From Rallus limicola (lineage: Eukaryota; Chordata; Aves; Gruiformes; Rallidae): a stretch of 64,000 nt of DNA. Within the stretch, counting starts at the first letter, position 1. Every line of letters starts with the position of its first letter. The position numbers and the translations under genes are program-made. The notes under the pieces were generated by a model. That model searched no databases and was not told the origin of the DNA. It worked only from the letters and a program-made list of their open reading frames with translations. Below are positions 24,177 to 36,849 of the stretch, in pieces. The DNA lies in assembly GCA_022605955.1 (NCBI GenBank), contig JAKCOZ010000099.1:124001-188000 (forward strand), in the 5' to 3' direction.

Positions 24177-25760
24177 GTGCTTTTCTCTGCCCTAGCAGAC
24201 TGCAGGTCACAACATGCTAAACGTCCAGCAATAACTCCCAAAGTAAAGAAGCTAGGCCTGAAAGGCATAGCTCGTCTGAAACCTCCTAACAGGACACACG
24301 AGCAGACCCTGTCACTTTGGCTCTCAGCCTTTTCCTTTGCCTGGAAAGAGGGAACATGCCTGGAACCTCCTACGGTGCTTTTCTCGGCCCTAGCAGACTG
24401 CAGTTCAAAACATGCTAAACGTCCAGCTATAACTTCCAAAGTAAAGAAGCTAGGCCTGAAAGGCATAGCTCGTCTGAAACCTCCTAACAGGACACACGAG
24501 CAGACCCTGTCACTTTGGCTCTCAGCCTTTTCCTTTGCCTGGAAAGAGGGAACATGCCTGGAACCTCCTACGGTGCTTTTCTCGGCCCTAGCAGACTGCA
24601 GTTCAAAACATGCTAAACGTCCAGCAATAACTCCCAAAGTAAAGAAGCTAGGCCTGAAAGGCATAGCTTGTCTGAAACCTCCTGACAGGACACACGAGCA
24701 GACCCTGTCACTTTGGCTCTCAGCCTTTTCCTTTGCCTGGAAAGAGGGAACATGCCTGGAACCTCCTACGGTGCTTTTCTCGGCCCTAGCAGACTGCAGT
24801 TCAAAACATGCTAAACGTCCAGCAATAACTCCCAAAGTAAAGAAGCTAGGCCTGAAAGGCATAGCTTGTCTGAAACCCCCTAACAGGACACACGAGCAGA
24901 CCCTGTCACTTTGGCTCTCAGCCTTTTCCTTTGCCTGGAAAGAGGGAACATGCCTGGAACCTCCTACGGTGCTTTTCTCGGCCCTAGCAGACTGCAGTTC
25001 AAAACATGCTAAACGTCCAGCAATAACTCCCAAAGTAAAGAAGCTAGGCCTGAAAGGCATAGCTTGTCTGAAACCCCCTAACAGGACACACGAGCAGACC
25101 CTGTCACTTTGGCTCTCAGCCTTTTCCTTTGCCTGGAAAGAGGGAACATGCCTGGAACCTCCTACGGTGCTTTTCTCGGCCCTAGCAGACTGCAGGTCAC
25201 AACATGCTAAACGTCCAGCAATAACTCCCAAAGTAAAGAAGCGAGGCCTGAAAGGCATAGCTTGTCTGAAACCTCCTAACAGGACACACGAGCAGACCCT
25301 GTCACTTTGGCTCTCAGCCTTTTCCTTTGCCTGGAAAGAGGGAACATGCCTGGAACCTCCTACGGTGCTTTTCTCGGCCCTAGCAGACTGCAGTTCAAAA
25401 CATGCTAAACGTCCAGCAATAACTCCCAAAGTAAAGAAGCTAGGCCTGAAAGGCATAGCTTGTCTGAAACCTCCTAACAGGACACACGAGCAGACCCTGT
25501 CACTTTGGCTCTCAGCCTTTTCCTTTGCCTGGAAAGAGGGAACATGCCTGGAACCTCCTACGGTGCTTTTCTCGGCCCTAGCAGACTGCAGTTCAAAACA
25601 TGCTAAACGTCCAGCAATAACTCCCAAAGTAAAGAAGCTAGGCCTGAAAGGCATAGCTTGTCTGAAACCCCCTAACAGGACACACGAGCAGACCCTGTCA
25701 CTTTGACTCTCAGCCTTTTCCTTTGCCTGGAAAGAGGGAACATGCCTGAAACCTCCTAAG
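24177..25760 (+). repeat. 8-monomer HOR unit (1,584 bp)
   Basis: Boundary; AGCTATAAC monomer; p112 G; two p108 C copies; a p30 G/p34 C copy with GCGAGG (p77 G); one plain; terminal p108 C with p144 A. The following unit is the same order with one extra p112 G monomer inserted. Confidence 0.87.
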
Positions 25761-27542
25761 GTTCTTTTCTCTGCCCTAGCAGACTGCAGGTCACAACATG
25801 CTAAACGTCCAGCAATAACTCCCAAAGTAAAGAAGCTAGGCCTGAAAGGCATAGCTCGTCTGAAACCTCCTAACAGGACACACGAGCAGACCCTGTCACT
25901 TTGGCTCTCAGCCTTTTCCTTTGCCTGGAAAGAGGGAACATGCCTGGAACCTCCTACGGTGCTTTTCTCGGCCCTAGCAGACTGCAGTTCAAAACATGCT
26001 AAACGTCCAGCTATAACTTCCAAAGTAAAGAAGCTAGGCCTGAAAGGCATAGCTCGTCTGAAACCTCCTAACAGGACACACGAGCAGACCCTGTCACTTT
26101 GGCTCTCAGCCTTTTCCTTTGCCTGGAAAGAGGGAACATGCCTGGAACCTCCTACGGTGCTTTTCTCGGCCCTAGCAGACTGCAGTTCAAAACATGCTAA
26201 ACGTCCAGCAATAACTCCCAAAGTAAAGAAGCTAGGCCTGAAAGGCATAGCTTGTCTGAAACCTCCTGACAGGACACACGAGCAGACCCTGTCACTTTGG
26301 CTCTCAGCCTTTTCCTTTGCCTGGAAAGAGGGAACATGCCTGGAACCTCCTACGGTGCTTTTCTCGGCCCTAGCAGACTGCAGTTCAAAACATGCTAAAC
26401 GTCCAGCAATAACTCCCAAAGTAAAGAAGCTAGGCCTGAAAGGCATAGCTTGTCTGAAACCTCCTGACAGGACACACGAGCAGACCCTGTCACTTTGGCT
26501 CTCAGCCTTTTCCTTTGCCTGGAAAGAGGGAACATGCCTGGAACCTCCTACGGTGCTTTTCTCGGCCCTAGCAGACTGCAGTTCAAAACATGCTAAACGT
26601 CCAGCAATAACTCCCAAAGTAAAGAAGCTAGGCCTGAAAGGCATAGCTTGTCTGAAACCCCCTAACAGGACACACGAGCAGACCCTGTCACTTTGGCTCT
26701 CAGCCTTTTCCTTTGCCTGGAAAGAGGGAACATGCCTGGAACCTCCTACGGTGCTTTTCTCGGCCCTAGCAGACTGCAGTTCAAAACATGCTAAACGTCC
26801 AGCAATAACTCCCAAAGTAAAGAAGCTAGGCCTGAAAGGCATAGCTTGTCTGAAACCCCCTAACAGGACACACGAGCAGACCCTGTCACTTTGGCTCTCA
26901 GCCTTTTCCTTTGCCTGGAAAGAGGGAACATGCCTGGAACCTCCTACGGTGCTTTTCTCGGCCCTAGCAGACTGCAGGTCAAAACATGCTAAACGTCCAG
27001 CAATAACTCCCAAAGTAAAGAAGCGAGGCCTGAAAGGCATAGCTTGTCTGAAACCTCCTAACAGGACACACGAGCAGACCCTGTCACTTTGGCTCTCAGC
27101 CTTTTCCTTTGCCTGGAAAGAGGGAACATGCCTGGAACCTCCTACGGTGCTTTTCTCGGCCCTAGCAGACTGCAGTTCAAAACATGCTAAACGTCCAGCA
27201 ATAACTCCCAAAGTAAAGAAGCTAGGCCTGAAAGGCATAGCTTGTCTGAAACCTCCTAACAGGACACACGAGCAGACCCTGTCACTTTGGCTCTCAGCCT
27301 TTTCCTTTGCCTGGAAAGAGGGAACATGCCTGGAACCTCCTACGGTGCTTTTCTCGGCCCTAGCAGACTGCAGTTCAAAACATGCTAAACGTCCAGCAAT
27401 AACTCCCAAAGTAAAGAAGCTAGGCCTGAAAGGCATAGCTTGTCTGAAACCCCCTAACAGGACACACGAGCAGACCCTGTCACTTTGACTCTCAGCCTTT
27501 TCCTTTGCCTGGAAAGAGGGAACATGCCTGAAACCTCCTAAG
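25761..27542 (+). repeat. 9-monomer HOR unit (1,782 bp)
   Basis: Starts with a boundary whose p3 is T (AGGTTCTT). Order: boundary; AGCTATAAC; p112 G twice; p108 C twice; p30 G with p77 G; plain; terminal p108 C/p144 A. It differs from the 8-monomer unit by duplication of the p112 G monomer, a clear single-monomer expansion step. Confidence 0.88.
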
Positions 27543-28928
27543 GTTCTTTTCTCTGCCCTAGCAGACTGCAGGTCACAACATGCTAAACGTCCAGCAATAA
27601 CTCCCAAAGTAAAGAAGCTAGGCCTGAAAGGCATAGCTCGTCTGAAACCTCCTAACAGGACACACGAGCAGACCCTGTCACTTTGGCTCTCAGCCTTTTC
27701 CTTTGCCTGGAAAGAGGGAACATGCCTGGAACCTCCTACGGTGCTTTTCTCGGCCCTAGCAGACTGCAGTTCAAAACATGCTAAACGTCCAGCTATAACT
27801 TCCAAAGTAAAGAAGCTAGGCCTGAAAGGCATAGCTCGTCTGAAACCTCCTAACAGGACACACGAGCAGACCCTGTCACTTTGGCTCTCAGCCTTTTCCT
27901 TTGCCTGGAAAGAGGGAACATGCCTGGAACCTCCTACGGTGCTTTTCTCGGCCCTAGCAGACTGCAGTTCAAAACATGCTAAACGTCCAGCAATAACTCC
28001 CAAAGTAAAGAAGCTAGGCCTGAAAGGCATAGCTTGTCTGAAACCTCCTGACAGGACACACGAGCAGACCCTGTCACTTTGGCTCTCAGCCTTTTCCTTT
28101 GCCTGGAAAGAGGGAACATGCCTGGAACCTCCTACGGTGCTTTTCTCGGCCCTAGCAGACTGCAGTTCAAAACATGCTAAACGTCCAGCAATAACTCCCA
28201 AAGTAAAGAAGCTAGGCCTGAAAGGCATAGCTTGTCTGAAACCTCCTGACAGGACACACGAGCAGACCCTGTCACTTTGGCTCTCAGCCTTTTCCTTTGC
28301 CTGGAAAGAGGGAACATGCCTGGAACCTCCTACGGTGCTTTTCTCGGCCCTAGCAGACTGCAGTTCAAAACATGCTAAACGTCCAGCAATAACTCCCAAA
28401 GTAAAGAAGCTAGGCCTGAAAGGCATAGCTTGTCTGAAACCCCCTAACAGGACACACGAGCAGACCCTGTCACTTTGGCTCTCAGCCTTTTCCTTTGCCT
28501 GGAAAGAGGGAACATGCCTGGAACCTCCTACGGTGCTTTTCTCGGCCCTAGCAGACTGCAGTTCAAAACATGCTAAACGTCCAGCAATAACTCCCAAAGT
28601 AAAGAAGCTAGGCCTGAAAGGCATAGCTTGTCTGAAACCTCCTAACAGGACACACGAGCAGACCCTGTCACTTTGGCTCTCAGCCTTTTCCTTTGCCTGG
28701 AAAGAGGGAACATGCCTGGAACCTCCTACGGTGCTTTTCTCGGCCCTAGCAGACTGCAGTTCAAAACATGCTAAACGTCCAGCAATAACTCCCAAAGTAA
28801 AGAAGCTAGGCCTGAAAGGCATAGCTTGTCTGAAACCCCCTAACAGGACACACGAGCAGACCCTGTCACTTTGACTCTCAGCCTTTTCCTTTGCCTGGAA
28901 AGAGGGAACATGCCTGAAACCTCCTAAG
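27543..28928 (+). repeat. 7-monomer HOR unit (1,386 bp)
   Basis: Same AGGTTCTT boundary and same first five monomers as the unit before, but the p30 G/p77 G monomer and one neighbour are missing. It is the deletion partner expected from unequal exchange within the 9-monomer form. Confidence 0.87.
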
Positions 28929-31898
28929 GTTCTTTTCTCTGCCCTAGCAGACTGCAGGTCACAACATGCTAAACGTCCAGCAATAACTCCCAAAGTAAAG
29001 AAGCTAGGCCTGAAAGGCATAGCTCGTCTGAAACCTCCTAACAGGACACACGAGCAGACCCTGTCACTTTGGCTCTCAGCCTTTTCCTTTGCCTGGAAAG
29101 AGGGAACATGCCTGGAACCTCCTACGGTGCTTTTCTCGGCCCTAGCAGACTGCAGTTCAAAACATGCTAAACGTCCAGCTATAACTTCCAAAGTAAAGAA
29201 GCTAGGCCTGAAAGGCATAGCTCGTCTGAAACCTCCTAACAGGACACACGAGCAGACCCTGTCACTTTGGCTCTCAGCCTTTTCCTTTGCCTGGAAAGAG
29301 GGAACATGCCTGGAACCTCCTACGGTGCTTTTCTCGGCCCTAGCAGACTGCAGTTCAAAACATGCTAAACGTCCAGCAATAACTCCCAAAGTAAAGAAGC
29401 TAGGCCTGAAAGGCATAGCTTGTCTGAAACCTCCTGACAGGACACACGAGCAGACCCTGTCACTTTGGCTCTCAGCCTTTTCCTTTGCCTGGAAAGAGGG
29501 AACATGCCTGGAACCTCCTACGGTGCTTTTCTCGGCCCTAGCAGACTGCAGTTCAAAACATGCTAAACGTCCAGCAATAACTCCCAAAGTAAAGAAGCTA
29601 GGCCTGAAAGGCATAGCTTGTCTGAAACCTCCTGACAGGACACACGAGCAGACCCTGTCACTTTGGCTCTCAGCCTTTTCCTTTGCCTGGAAAGAGGGAA
29701 CATGCCTGGAACCTCCTACGGTGCTTTTCTCGGCCCTAGCAGACTGCAGTTCAAAACATGCTAAACGTCCAGCAATAACTCCCAAAGTAAAGAAGCTAGG
29801 CCTGAAAGGCATAGCTTGTCTGAAACCCCCTAACAGGACACACGAGCAGACCCTGTCACTTTGGCTCTCAGCCTTTTCCTTTGCCTGGAAAGAGGGAACA
29901 TGCCTGGAACCTCCTACGGTGCTTTTCTCGGCCCTAGCAGACTGCAGTTCAAAACATGCTAAACGTCCAGCAATAACTCCCAAAGTAAAGAAGCTAGGCC
30001 TGAAAGGCATAGCTTGTCTGAAACCCCCTAACAGGACACACGAGCAGACCCTGTCACTTTGGCTCTCAGCCTTTTCCTTTGCCTGGAAAGAGGGAACATG
30101 CCTGGAACCTCCTACGGTGCTTTTCTCGGCCCTAGCAGACTGCAGGTCAAAACATGCTAAACGTCCAGCAATAACTCCCAAAGTAAAGAAGCGAGGCCTG
30201 AAAGGCATAGCTTGTCTGAAACCTCCTAACAGGACACACGAGCAGACCCTGTCACTTTGGCTCTCAGCCTTTTCCTTTGCCTGGAAAGAGGGAACATGCC
30301 TGGAACCTCCTACGGTGCTTTTCTCGGCCCTAGCAGACTGCAGTTCAAAACATGCTAAACGTCCAGCAATAACTCCCAAAGTAAAGAAGCTAGGCCTGAA
30401 AGGCATAGCTTGTCTGAAACCTCCTAACAGGACACACGAGCAGACCCTGTCACTTTGGCTCTCAGCCTTTTCCTTTGCCTGGAAAGAGGGAACATGCCTG
30501 GAACCTCCTACGGTGCTTTTCTCGGCCCTAGCAGACTGCAGTTCAAAACATGCTAAACGTCCAGCAATAACTCCCAAAGTAAAGAAGCTAGGCCTGAAAG
30601 GCATAGCTTGTCTGAAACCTCCTAACAGGACACACGAGCAGACCCTGTCACTTTGGCTCTCAGCCTTTTCCTTTGCCTGGAAAGAGGGAACATGCCTGGA
30701 ACCTCCTACGGTGCTTTTCTCGGCCCTAGCAGACTGCAGTTCAAAACATGCTAAACGTCCAGCAATAACTCCCAAAGTAAAGAAGCTAGGCCTGAAAGGC
30801 ATAGCTTGTCTGAAACCTCCTAACAGGACACACGAGCAGACCCTGTCACTTTGGCTCTCAGCCTTTTCCTTTGCCTGGAAAGAGGGAACATGCCTGGAAC
30901 CTCCTACGGTGCTTTTCTCGGCCCTAGCAGACTGCAGTTCAAAACATGCTAAACGTCCAGCAATAACTCCCAAAGTAAAGAAGCTAGGCCTGAAAGGCAT
31001 AGCTCGTCTGAAACCTCCTAACAGGACACACGAGCAGACCCTGTCACTTTGGCTCTCAGCCTTTTCCTTTGCCTGGAAAGAGGGAACATGCCTGGAACCT
31101 CCTACGGTGCTTTTCTCGGCCCTAGCAGACTGCAGGTCAAAACATGCTAAACGTCCATCAATAACTCCCAAAGTAAAGAAGCTAGGCCTGAAAGGCATAG
31201 CTTGTCTGAAACCTCCTAACAGGACACACGAGCAGACCCTGTCACTTTGGCTCTCAGCCTTTTCCTTTGCCTGGAAAGAGGGAACATGCCTGGAACCCAC
31301 TACGGTGCTTTTCTCGGCCCTAGCAGACTGGAGTTCAAAACATGCTAAACGTCCAGCAATAACTCCCAAAGTAAAGAAGCGAGGCCTGAAAGGCATAGCT
31401 TGTCTGAAACCTCCTAACAGGACACACGAGCAGACCCTGTCACTTTGGCTCTCAGCCTTTTCCTTTGCCTGGAAAGAGGGAACATGCCTGGAACCTCCTA
31501 CGGTGCTTTTCTCGGCCCTAGCAGACTGCAGTTCAAAACATGCTAAACGTCCAGCAATAACTCCCAAAGTAAAGAAGCGAGGCCTGAAAGGCATAGCTTG
31601 TCTGAAACCTCCTAACAGGACACACGAGCAGACCCTGTCACTTTGGCTCTCAGCCTTTTCCTTTGCCTGGAAAGAGGGAACATGCCTGGAACCTCCTACG
31701 GTGCTTTTCTCGGCCCTAGCAGACTGCAGTTCAAAACATGCTAAACGTCCAGCAATAACTCCCAAAGTAAAGAAGCTAGGCCTGAAAGGCATAGCTTGTC
31801 TGAAACCCCCTAACAGGACACACGAGCAGACCCTGTCACTTTGACTCTCAGCCTTTTCCTTTGCCTGGAAAGAGGGAACATGCCTGAAACCTCCTAAG
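28929..31898 (+). repeat. 15-monomer HOR unit (2,970 bp)
   Basis: Third AGGTTCTT boundary. The first seven monomers repeat the 9-monomer form, then it extends with plain copies, a p97 C copy, a p30 G copy with CCATCAAT, the CCCACTACG plus p27 G/p77 G copy at 31305, another p77 G copy and a terminal p108 C/p144 A monomer. Confidence 0.85.
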
Positions 31899-34800
31899 AT
31901 GCTTTTCTCTGCCCTAGCAGACTGCAGGTCACAACATACTAAACGTCCAGCAATAACTCCCAAAGTAAAGAAGCTAGGCCTGAAAGGCATAGCTCGTCTG
32001 AAACCTCCTAACAGGACACACGAGCAGACCCTGTCACTTTGGCTCTCAGCCTTTTCCTTTGCCTGGAAAGAGGGAACATGCCTGGAACCTCCTACGGTGC
32101 TTTTCTCGGCCCTAGCAGACTGCAGTTCAAAACATGCTAAACGTCCAGCAATAACTTCCAAAGTAAAGAAGCTAGGCCAGAAAGGCTTAGCTCGTCTGAA
32201 ACCTCCTAACAGGACACACGAGCAGACCCTTTCACTTTGGCTCTCAGCCTTTTCCTTTGCCTGGAAAGAGGGAACATGCCTGGAACCTCCTACGGTGCTT
32301 TTCTCGGCCCTAGCAGACTGCAGTTCAAAACATGCTAAACGTCCAGACATAACTCCCAAAGTAAAGAAGCTAGGCCTGAAAGGCATAGCTTGTCTGAAAC
32401 CTCCTGACAGGACACACGAGCAGACCCTGTCACTTTGGCTCTCAGCCTTTTCCTTTGCCTGGAAAGAGGGAACATGCCTGGAACCTCCTACGGTGCTTTT
32501 CTCGGCCCTAGCAGACTGCAGTTCAAAACATGCTAAACGTCCAGCAATAACTCCCAAAGTAAAGAAGCTAGGCCTGAAAGGCATAGCTTGTCTGAAACCT
32601 CCTAACAGGACACACGAGCAGACCCTGTCACTTTGGCTCTCAGCCTTTTCCTTTGCCTGGAAAGAGGGAACATGCCTGGAACCTCCTACGGTGCTTTTCT
32701 CGGCCCTAGCAGACTGCAGTTCAAAACATGCTAAACGTCCAGCAATAACTCCCAAAGTAAAGAAGCTAGGCCTGAAAGGCATAGCTCGTCTGAAACCTCC
32801 TAACAGGACACACGAGCAGACCCTGTCACTTTGGCTCTCAGCCTTTTCCTTTGCCTGGAAAGAGGGAACATGCCTGGAACCTCCTACGGTGCTTTTCTCG
32901 GCCCTAGCAGACTGCAGTTCAAAACATGCTAAACGTCCAGCAATAACTCCCAAAGTAAAGAAGCTAGGCCTGAAAGGCATAGCTTGTCTGAAACCCCCTA
33001 ACAGGACACACGAGCAGACCCTGTCACTTTGGCTCTCAGCCTTTTCCTTTGCCTGGAAAGAGGGAACATGCCTGGAACCTCCTACGGTGCTTTTCTCGGC
33101 CCTAGCAGACTGCAGTTCAAAACATGCTAAACGTCCAGCAATAACTCCCAAAGTAAAGAAGCTAAGACTGAAAGGCATAGCTTGTCTGAAACCTCCTAAA
33201 AGGACACGTGAGCAGACCCTGTCACTTTGGCTCTCAGCCTTTTCCTTTGCCTGGAAAGAGGGAACATGCCTGGAACCTCCTACGGTGCTTTTCTCGGCCC
33301 TAGCAGACTGCAGTTCAAAACATGCTAAACGTCCAGCAATAACTCCCAAAGTAAAGAAGCTAGGCCTGAAAGGCATAGCTTGTCTGAAACCTCCTAACAG
33401 GACACACGAGCAGACCCTGTCACTTTGGCTCTCAGCCTTTTCCTTTGCCTGGAAAGAGGGAACATGCCTGGAACCTCCTACGGTGCTTTTCTCGGCCCTA
33501 GCAGACTGCAGTTCAAAACATGCTAAACGTCCAGCAATAACTCCCAAAGTAAAGAAGCTAGGCCTGAAAGGCATAGCTTGTCTGAAACCCCCTAACAGGA
33601 CACACGAGCAGACCCTGTCACTTTGGCTCTCAGCCTTTTCCTTTGCCTGGAAAGAGGGAACATGCCTGGAACCTCCTACGGTGCTTTTCTCGGCCCTAGC
33701 AGACTGCAGTTCAAAACATGCTAAACGTCCAGCAATAACTCCCAAAGTAAAGAAGCTAGGCCTGAAAGGCATAGCTTGTCTGAAACCTCCTAACAGGACA
33801 CACGAGCAGACCCTGTCACTTTGGCTCTCAGCCTTTTCCTTTGCCTGGAAAGAGGGAACATGCCTGGAACCTCCTACGGTGCTTTTCTCGGCCCTAGCAG
33901 ACTGCAGTTCAAAACATGCTAAACGTCCAGCAATAACTCCCAAAGTAAAGAAGCTAGGCCTGAAAGGCATAGCTCGTCTGAAACCTCCTAACAGGACACA
34001 CGAGCAGACCCTGTCACTTTGGCTCTCAGCCTTTTCCTTTGCCTGGAAAGAGGGAACATGCCTGGAACCTCCTACGGTGCTTTTCTCGGCCCTAGCAGAC
34101 TGCAGTTCAAAACATGCTAAACGAACAGCAATAACTCCCAAAGTAAAGGAGCGAGGCCTGAAAGGCATAGCTTGTCTGAAACCTCCTAACAGGACACACG
34201 AGCAGACCCTGTAACTTTGGCTCTCAGCCTTTTCCTTTGCCTGGAAAGAGGGAACATGCCTGGAACCTCCTACGGTGCTTTTCTCGGCCCTAGCAGACTG
34301 CAGTTCAAAACATGCTAAACGTCCAGCAATAACTCCCAAAGTAAAGAAGCTAGGCCTGAAAGGCATAGCTTGTCTGAAACCTCCTAACAGGACACACGAG
34401 CAGACCCTGTCACTTTGGCTCTCAGCCTTTTCCTTTGCCTGGAAAGAGGGAACATGCCTGGAACCTCCTACGGTGCTTTTCTCGGCCCTAGCAGACTGCA
34501 GTTCAAAACATGCTAAACGTCCAGCAATAACTCCCAAAGTAAAGAAGCTAGGCCTGAAAGGCATAGCTTGTCTGAAACCTTTTAACAGGACACACGAGCA
34601 GACCCTGTCACTTTGGCTCTCAGCCTTTTCCTTTGCCTGGAAAGAGGGAACATGCCTGGAACCTCCTACGGTGCTTTTCTCGGCCCAGGCAGACTGCAGT
34701 TCAAAACATGCTAAACGTCCAGCAATAACTCCCAAAGTAAAGAAGCTAGGCCTGAAAGGCATAGCTTGTCTGAAACCTCCTAACAGGACACACGAGCAGA

Positions 34801-35660
34801 CCCTGTCACTTTGGCTCTCAGCCTTTTCCTTTGCCTGGAAAGAGGGAACATGCCTGGAACCTCCTACGGTGCTTTTCTCGGCCCTAGCAGACTGCAGGTC
34901 AAAACATGCTAAACGTCCAGCAATAACTCCCAAAGTAAAGAAGCTAGGCCTGAAAGGCATAGCTTGTCTGAAACCTCCTAACAGGACACACGAGCAGACC
35001 CTGTCACTTTGGCTCTCAGCCTTTTCCTTTGCCTGGAAAGAGGGAACATGCCTGGAACCCACTACGGTGCTTTTCTCGGCCCTAGCAGACTGGAGTTCAA
35101 AACATGCTAAACGTCCAGCAATAACTCCCAAAGTAAAGAAGCGAGGCCTGAAAGGCATAGCTTGTCTGAAACCTCCTAACAGGACACACGAGCAGACCCT
35201 GTCACTTTGGCTCTCAGCCTTTTCCTTTGCCTGGAAAGAGGGAACATGCCTGGAACCTCCTACGGTGCTTTTCTCGGCCCTAGCAGACTGCAGTTCAAAA
35301 CATGCTAAACGTCCAGCAATAACTCCCAAAGTAAAGAAGCTAGGCCTGAAAGGCATAGCTTGTCTGAAACCTCCTAACAGGACACACGAGCAGACCCTGT
35401 CACTTTGGCTCTCAGCCTTTTCCTTTGCCTGGAAAGAGGGAACATGCCTGGAACCTCCTACGGTGCTTTTCTCGGCCCTAGCAGACTGCAGTTCAAAACA
35501 TGCTAAACGTCCAGCAATAACTCCCAAAGTAAAGAAGCTAGGCCTGAAAGGCATAGCTTGTCTGAAACCTCCTAACAGGACACACGAGCAGACCCTGTCA
35601 CTTTGACTCTCAGCCTTTTCCTTTGCCTGGAAAGAGGGAACATGCCTGAAACCTCCTAAG
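31899..35660 (+). repeat. 19-monomer HOR unit (3,762 bp)
   Basis: Its boundary is a divergent form (AAGATGC and CATACTAAAC). Private variants are numerous: GGCCAGAAAGGCTTAG at about 32176, CCAGACATAAC at about 32342, GCTAAGACTG with GGACACGTGAG near 33174-33209, CCCTGTAAC at about 34208, CCTTTTAAC at about 34578 and CCCAGGCAG at about 34685. It closes with the p30 G, p27 G/p77 G, plain, p144 A module at 34869-35660. Confidence 0.82.
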
Positions 35661-36849
35661 GTGCTTTTCTCTGCCCTAGCAGACTGCAGGTCACAACATG
35701 CTAAACGTCCAGCAATAACTCCCAAAGTAAAGAAGCTAGGCCTGAAAGGCATAGCTTGTCTGAAACCTTTTAACAGGACACACGAGCAGACCCTGTCACT
35801 TTGGCTCTCAGCCTTTTCCTTTGCCTGGAAAGAGGGAACATGCCTGGAACCTCCTACGGTGCTTTTCTCGGCCCTGGCAGACTGCAGTTCAAAACATGCT
35901 AAACGTCCAGCAATAACTCCCAAAGTAAAGAAGCTAGGCCTGAAAGGCATAGCTTGTCTGAAACCTCCTAACAGGACACACGAGCAGACCCTGTCACTTT
36001 GGCTCTCAGCCTTTTCCTTTGCCTGGAAAGAGGGAACATGCCTGGAACCTCCTACGGTGCTTTTCTCGGCCCCAGCAGACTGCAGGTCAAAACATGCTAA
36101 ACGTCCAGCAATAACTCCCAAAGTAAAGAAGCTAGGCCTGAAAGGCATAGCTTGTCTGAAACCTCCTAACAGGACACACGAGCAGACCCTGTCACTTTGG
36201 CTCTCAGCCTTTTCCTTTGCCTGGAAAGAGGGAACATGCCTGGAACCTCCTACGGTGCTTTTCTCGGCCCTAGCAGACTGCAGTTCAAAACATGCTAAAC
36301 GTCCAGCAATAACTCCCAAAGTAAAGAAGCGAGGCCTGAAAGGCATAGCTTGTCTGAAACCTCCTAACAGGACACACGAGCAGACCCTGTCACTTTGGCT
36401 CTCAGCCTTTTCCTTTGCCTGGAAAGAGGGAACATGCCTGGAACCTCCTACGGTGCTTTTCTCGGCCCTAGCAGACTGCAGTTCAAAACATGCTAAACGT
36501 CCAGCAATAACTCCCAAAGTAAAGAAGCTAGGCCTGAAAGGCATAGCTTGTCTGAAACCTCCTAACAGGACACACGAGCAGACCCTGTCACTTTGGCTCT
36601 CAGCCTTTTCCTTTGCCTGGAAAGAGGGGAACATGCCTGGAACCTCCTACGGTGCTTTTCTCGGCCCTAGCAGACTGCAGTTCAAAACATGCTAAACGTC
36701 CAGCAATAACTCCCAAAGTAAAGAAGCTAGGCCTGAAAGGCATAGCTTGTCTGAAACCTCCTAACAGGACACACGAGCAGACCCTGTCACTTTGACTCTC
36801 AGCCTTTTCCTTTGCCTGGAAAGAGGGAACATGCCTGAAACCTCCTAAG
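35661..36849 (+). repeat. 6-monomer HOR unit (1,189 bp, one inserted base)
   Basis: Boundary monomer carrying CCTTTTAAC, the rare change seen in the previous unit at about 34578, so the two share ancestry. CCTGGCAG (about 35875) and CCCAGCAG (about 36071) are further variants of the usual CCTAGCAG. A G-run gain lies at 36626-36629. Confidence 0.83.

Noticed and set aside
22436..36634. A single 4,732-codon minus-strand protein gene (and similar long frames on both strands)
   Set aside because: It is wholly satellite monomers with no start context, introns or unique domain. Stops and amino-acid-changing variants drift freely, and open frames exist on both strands at once.
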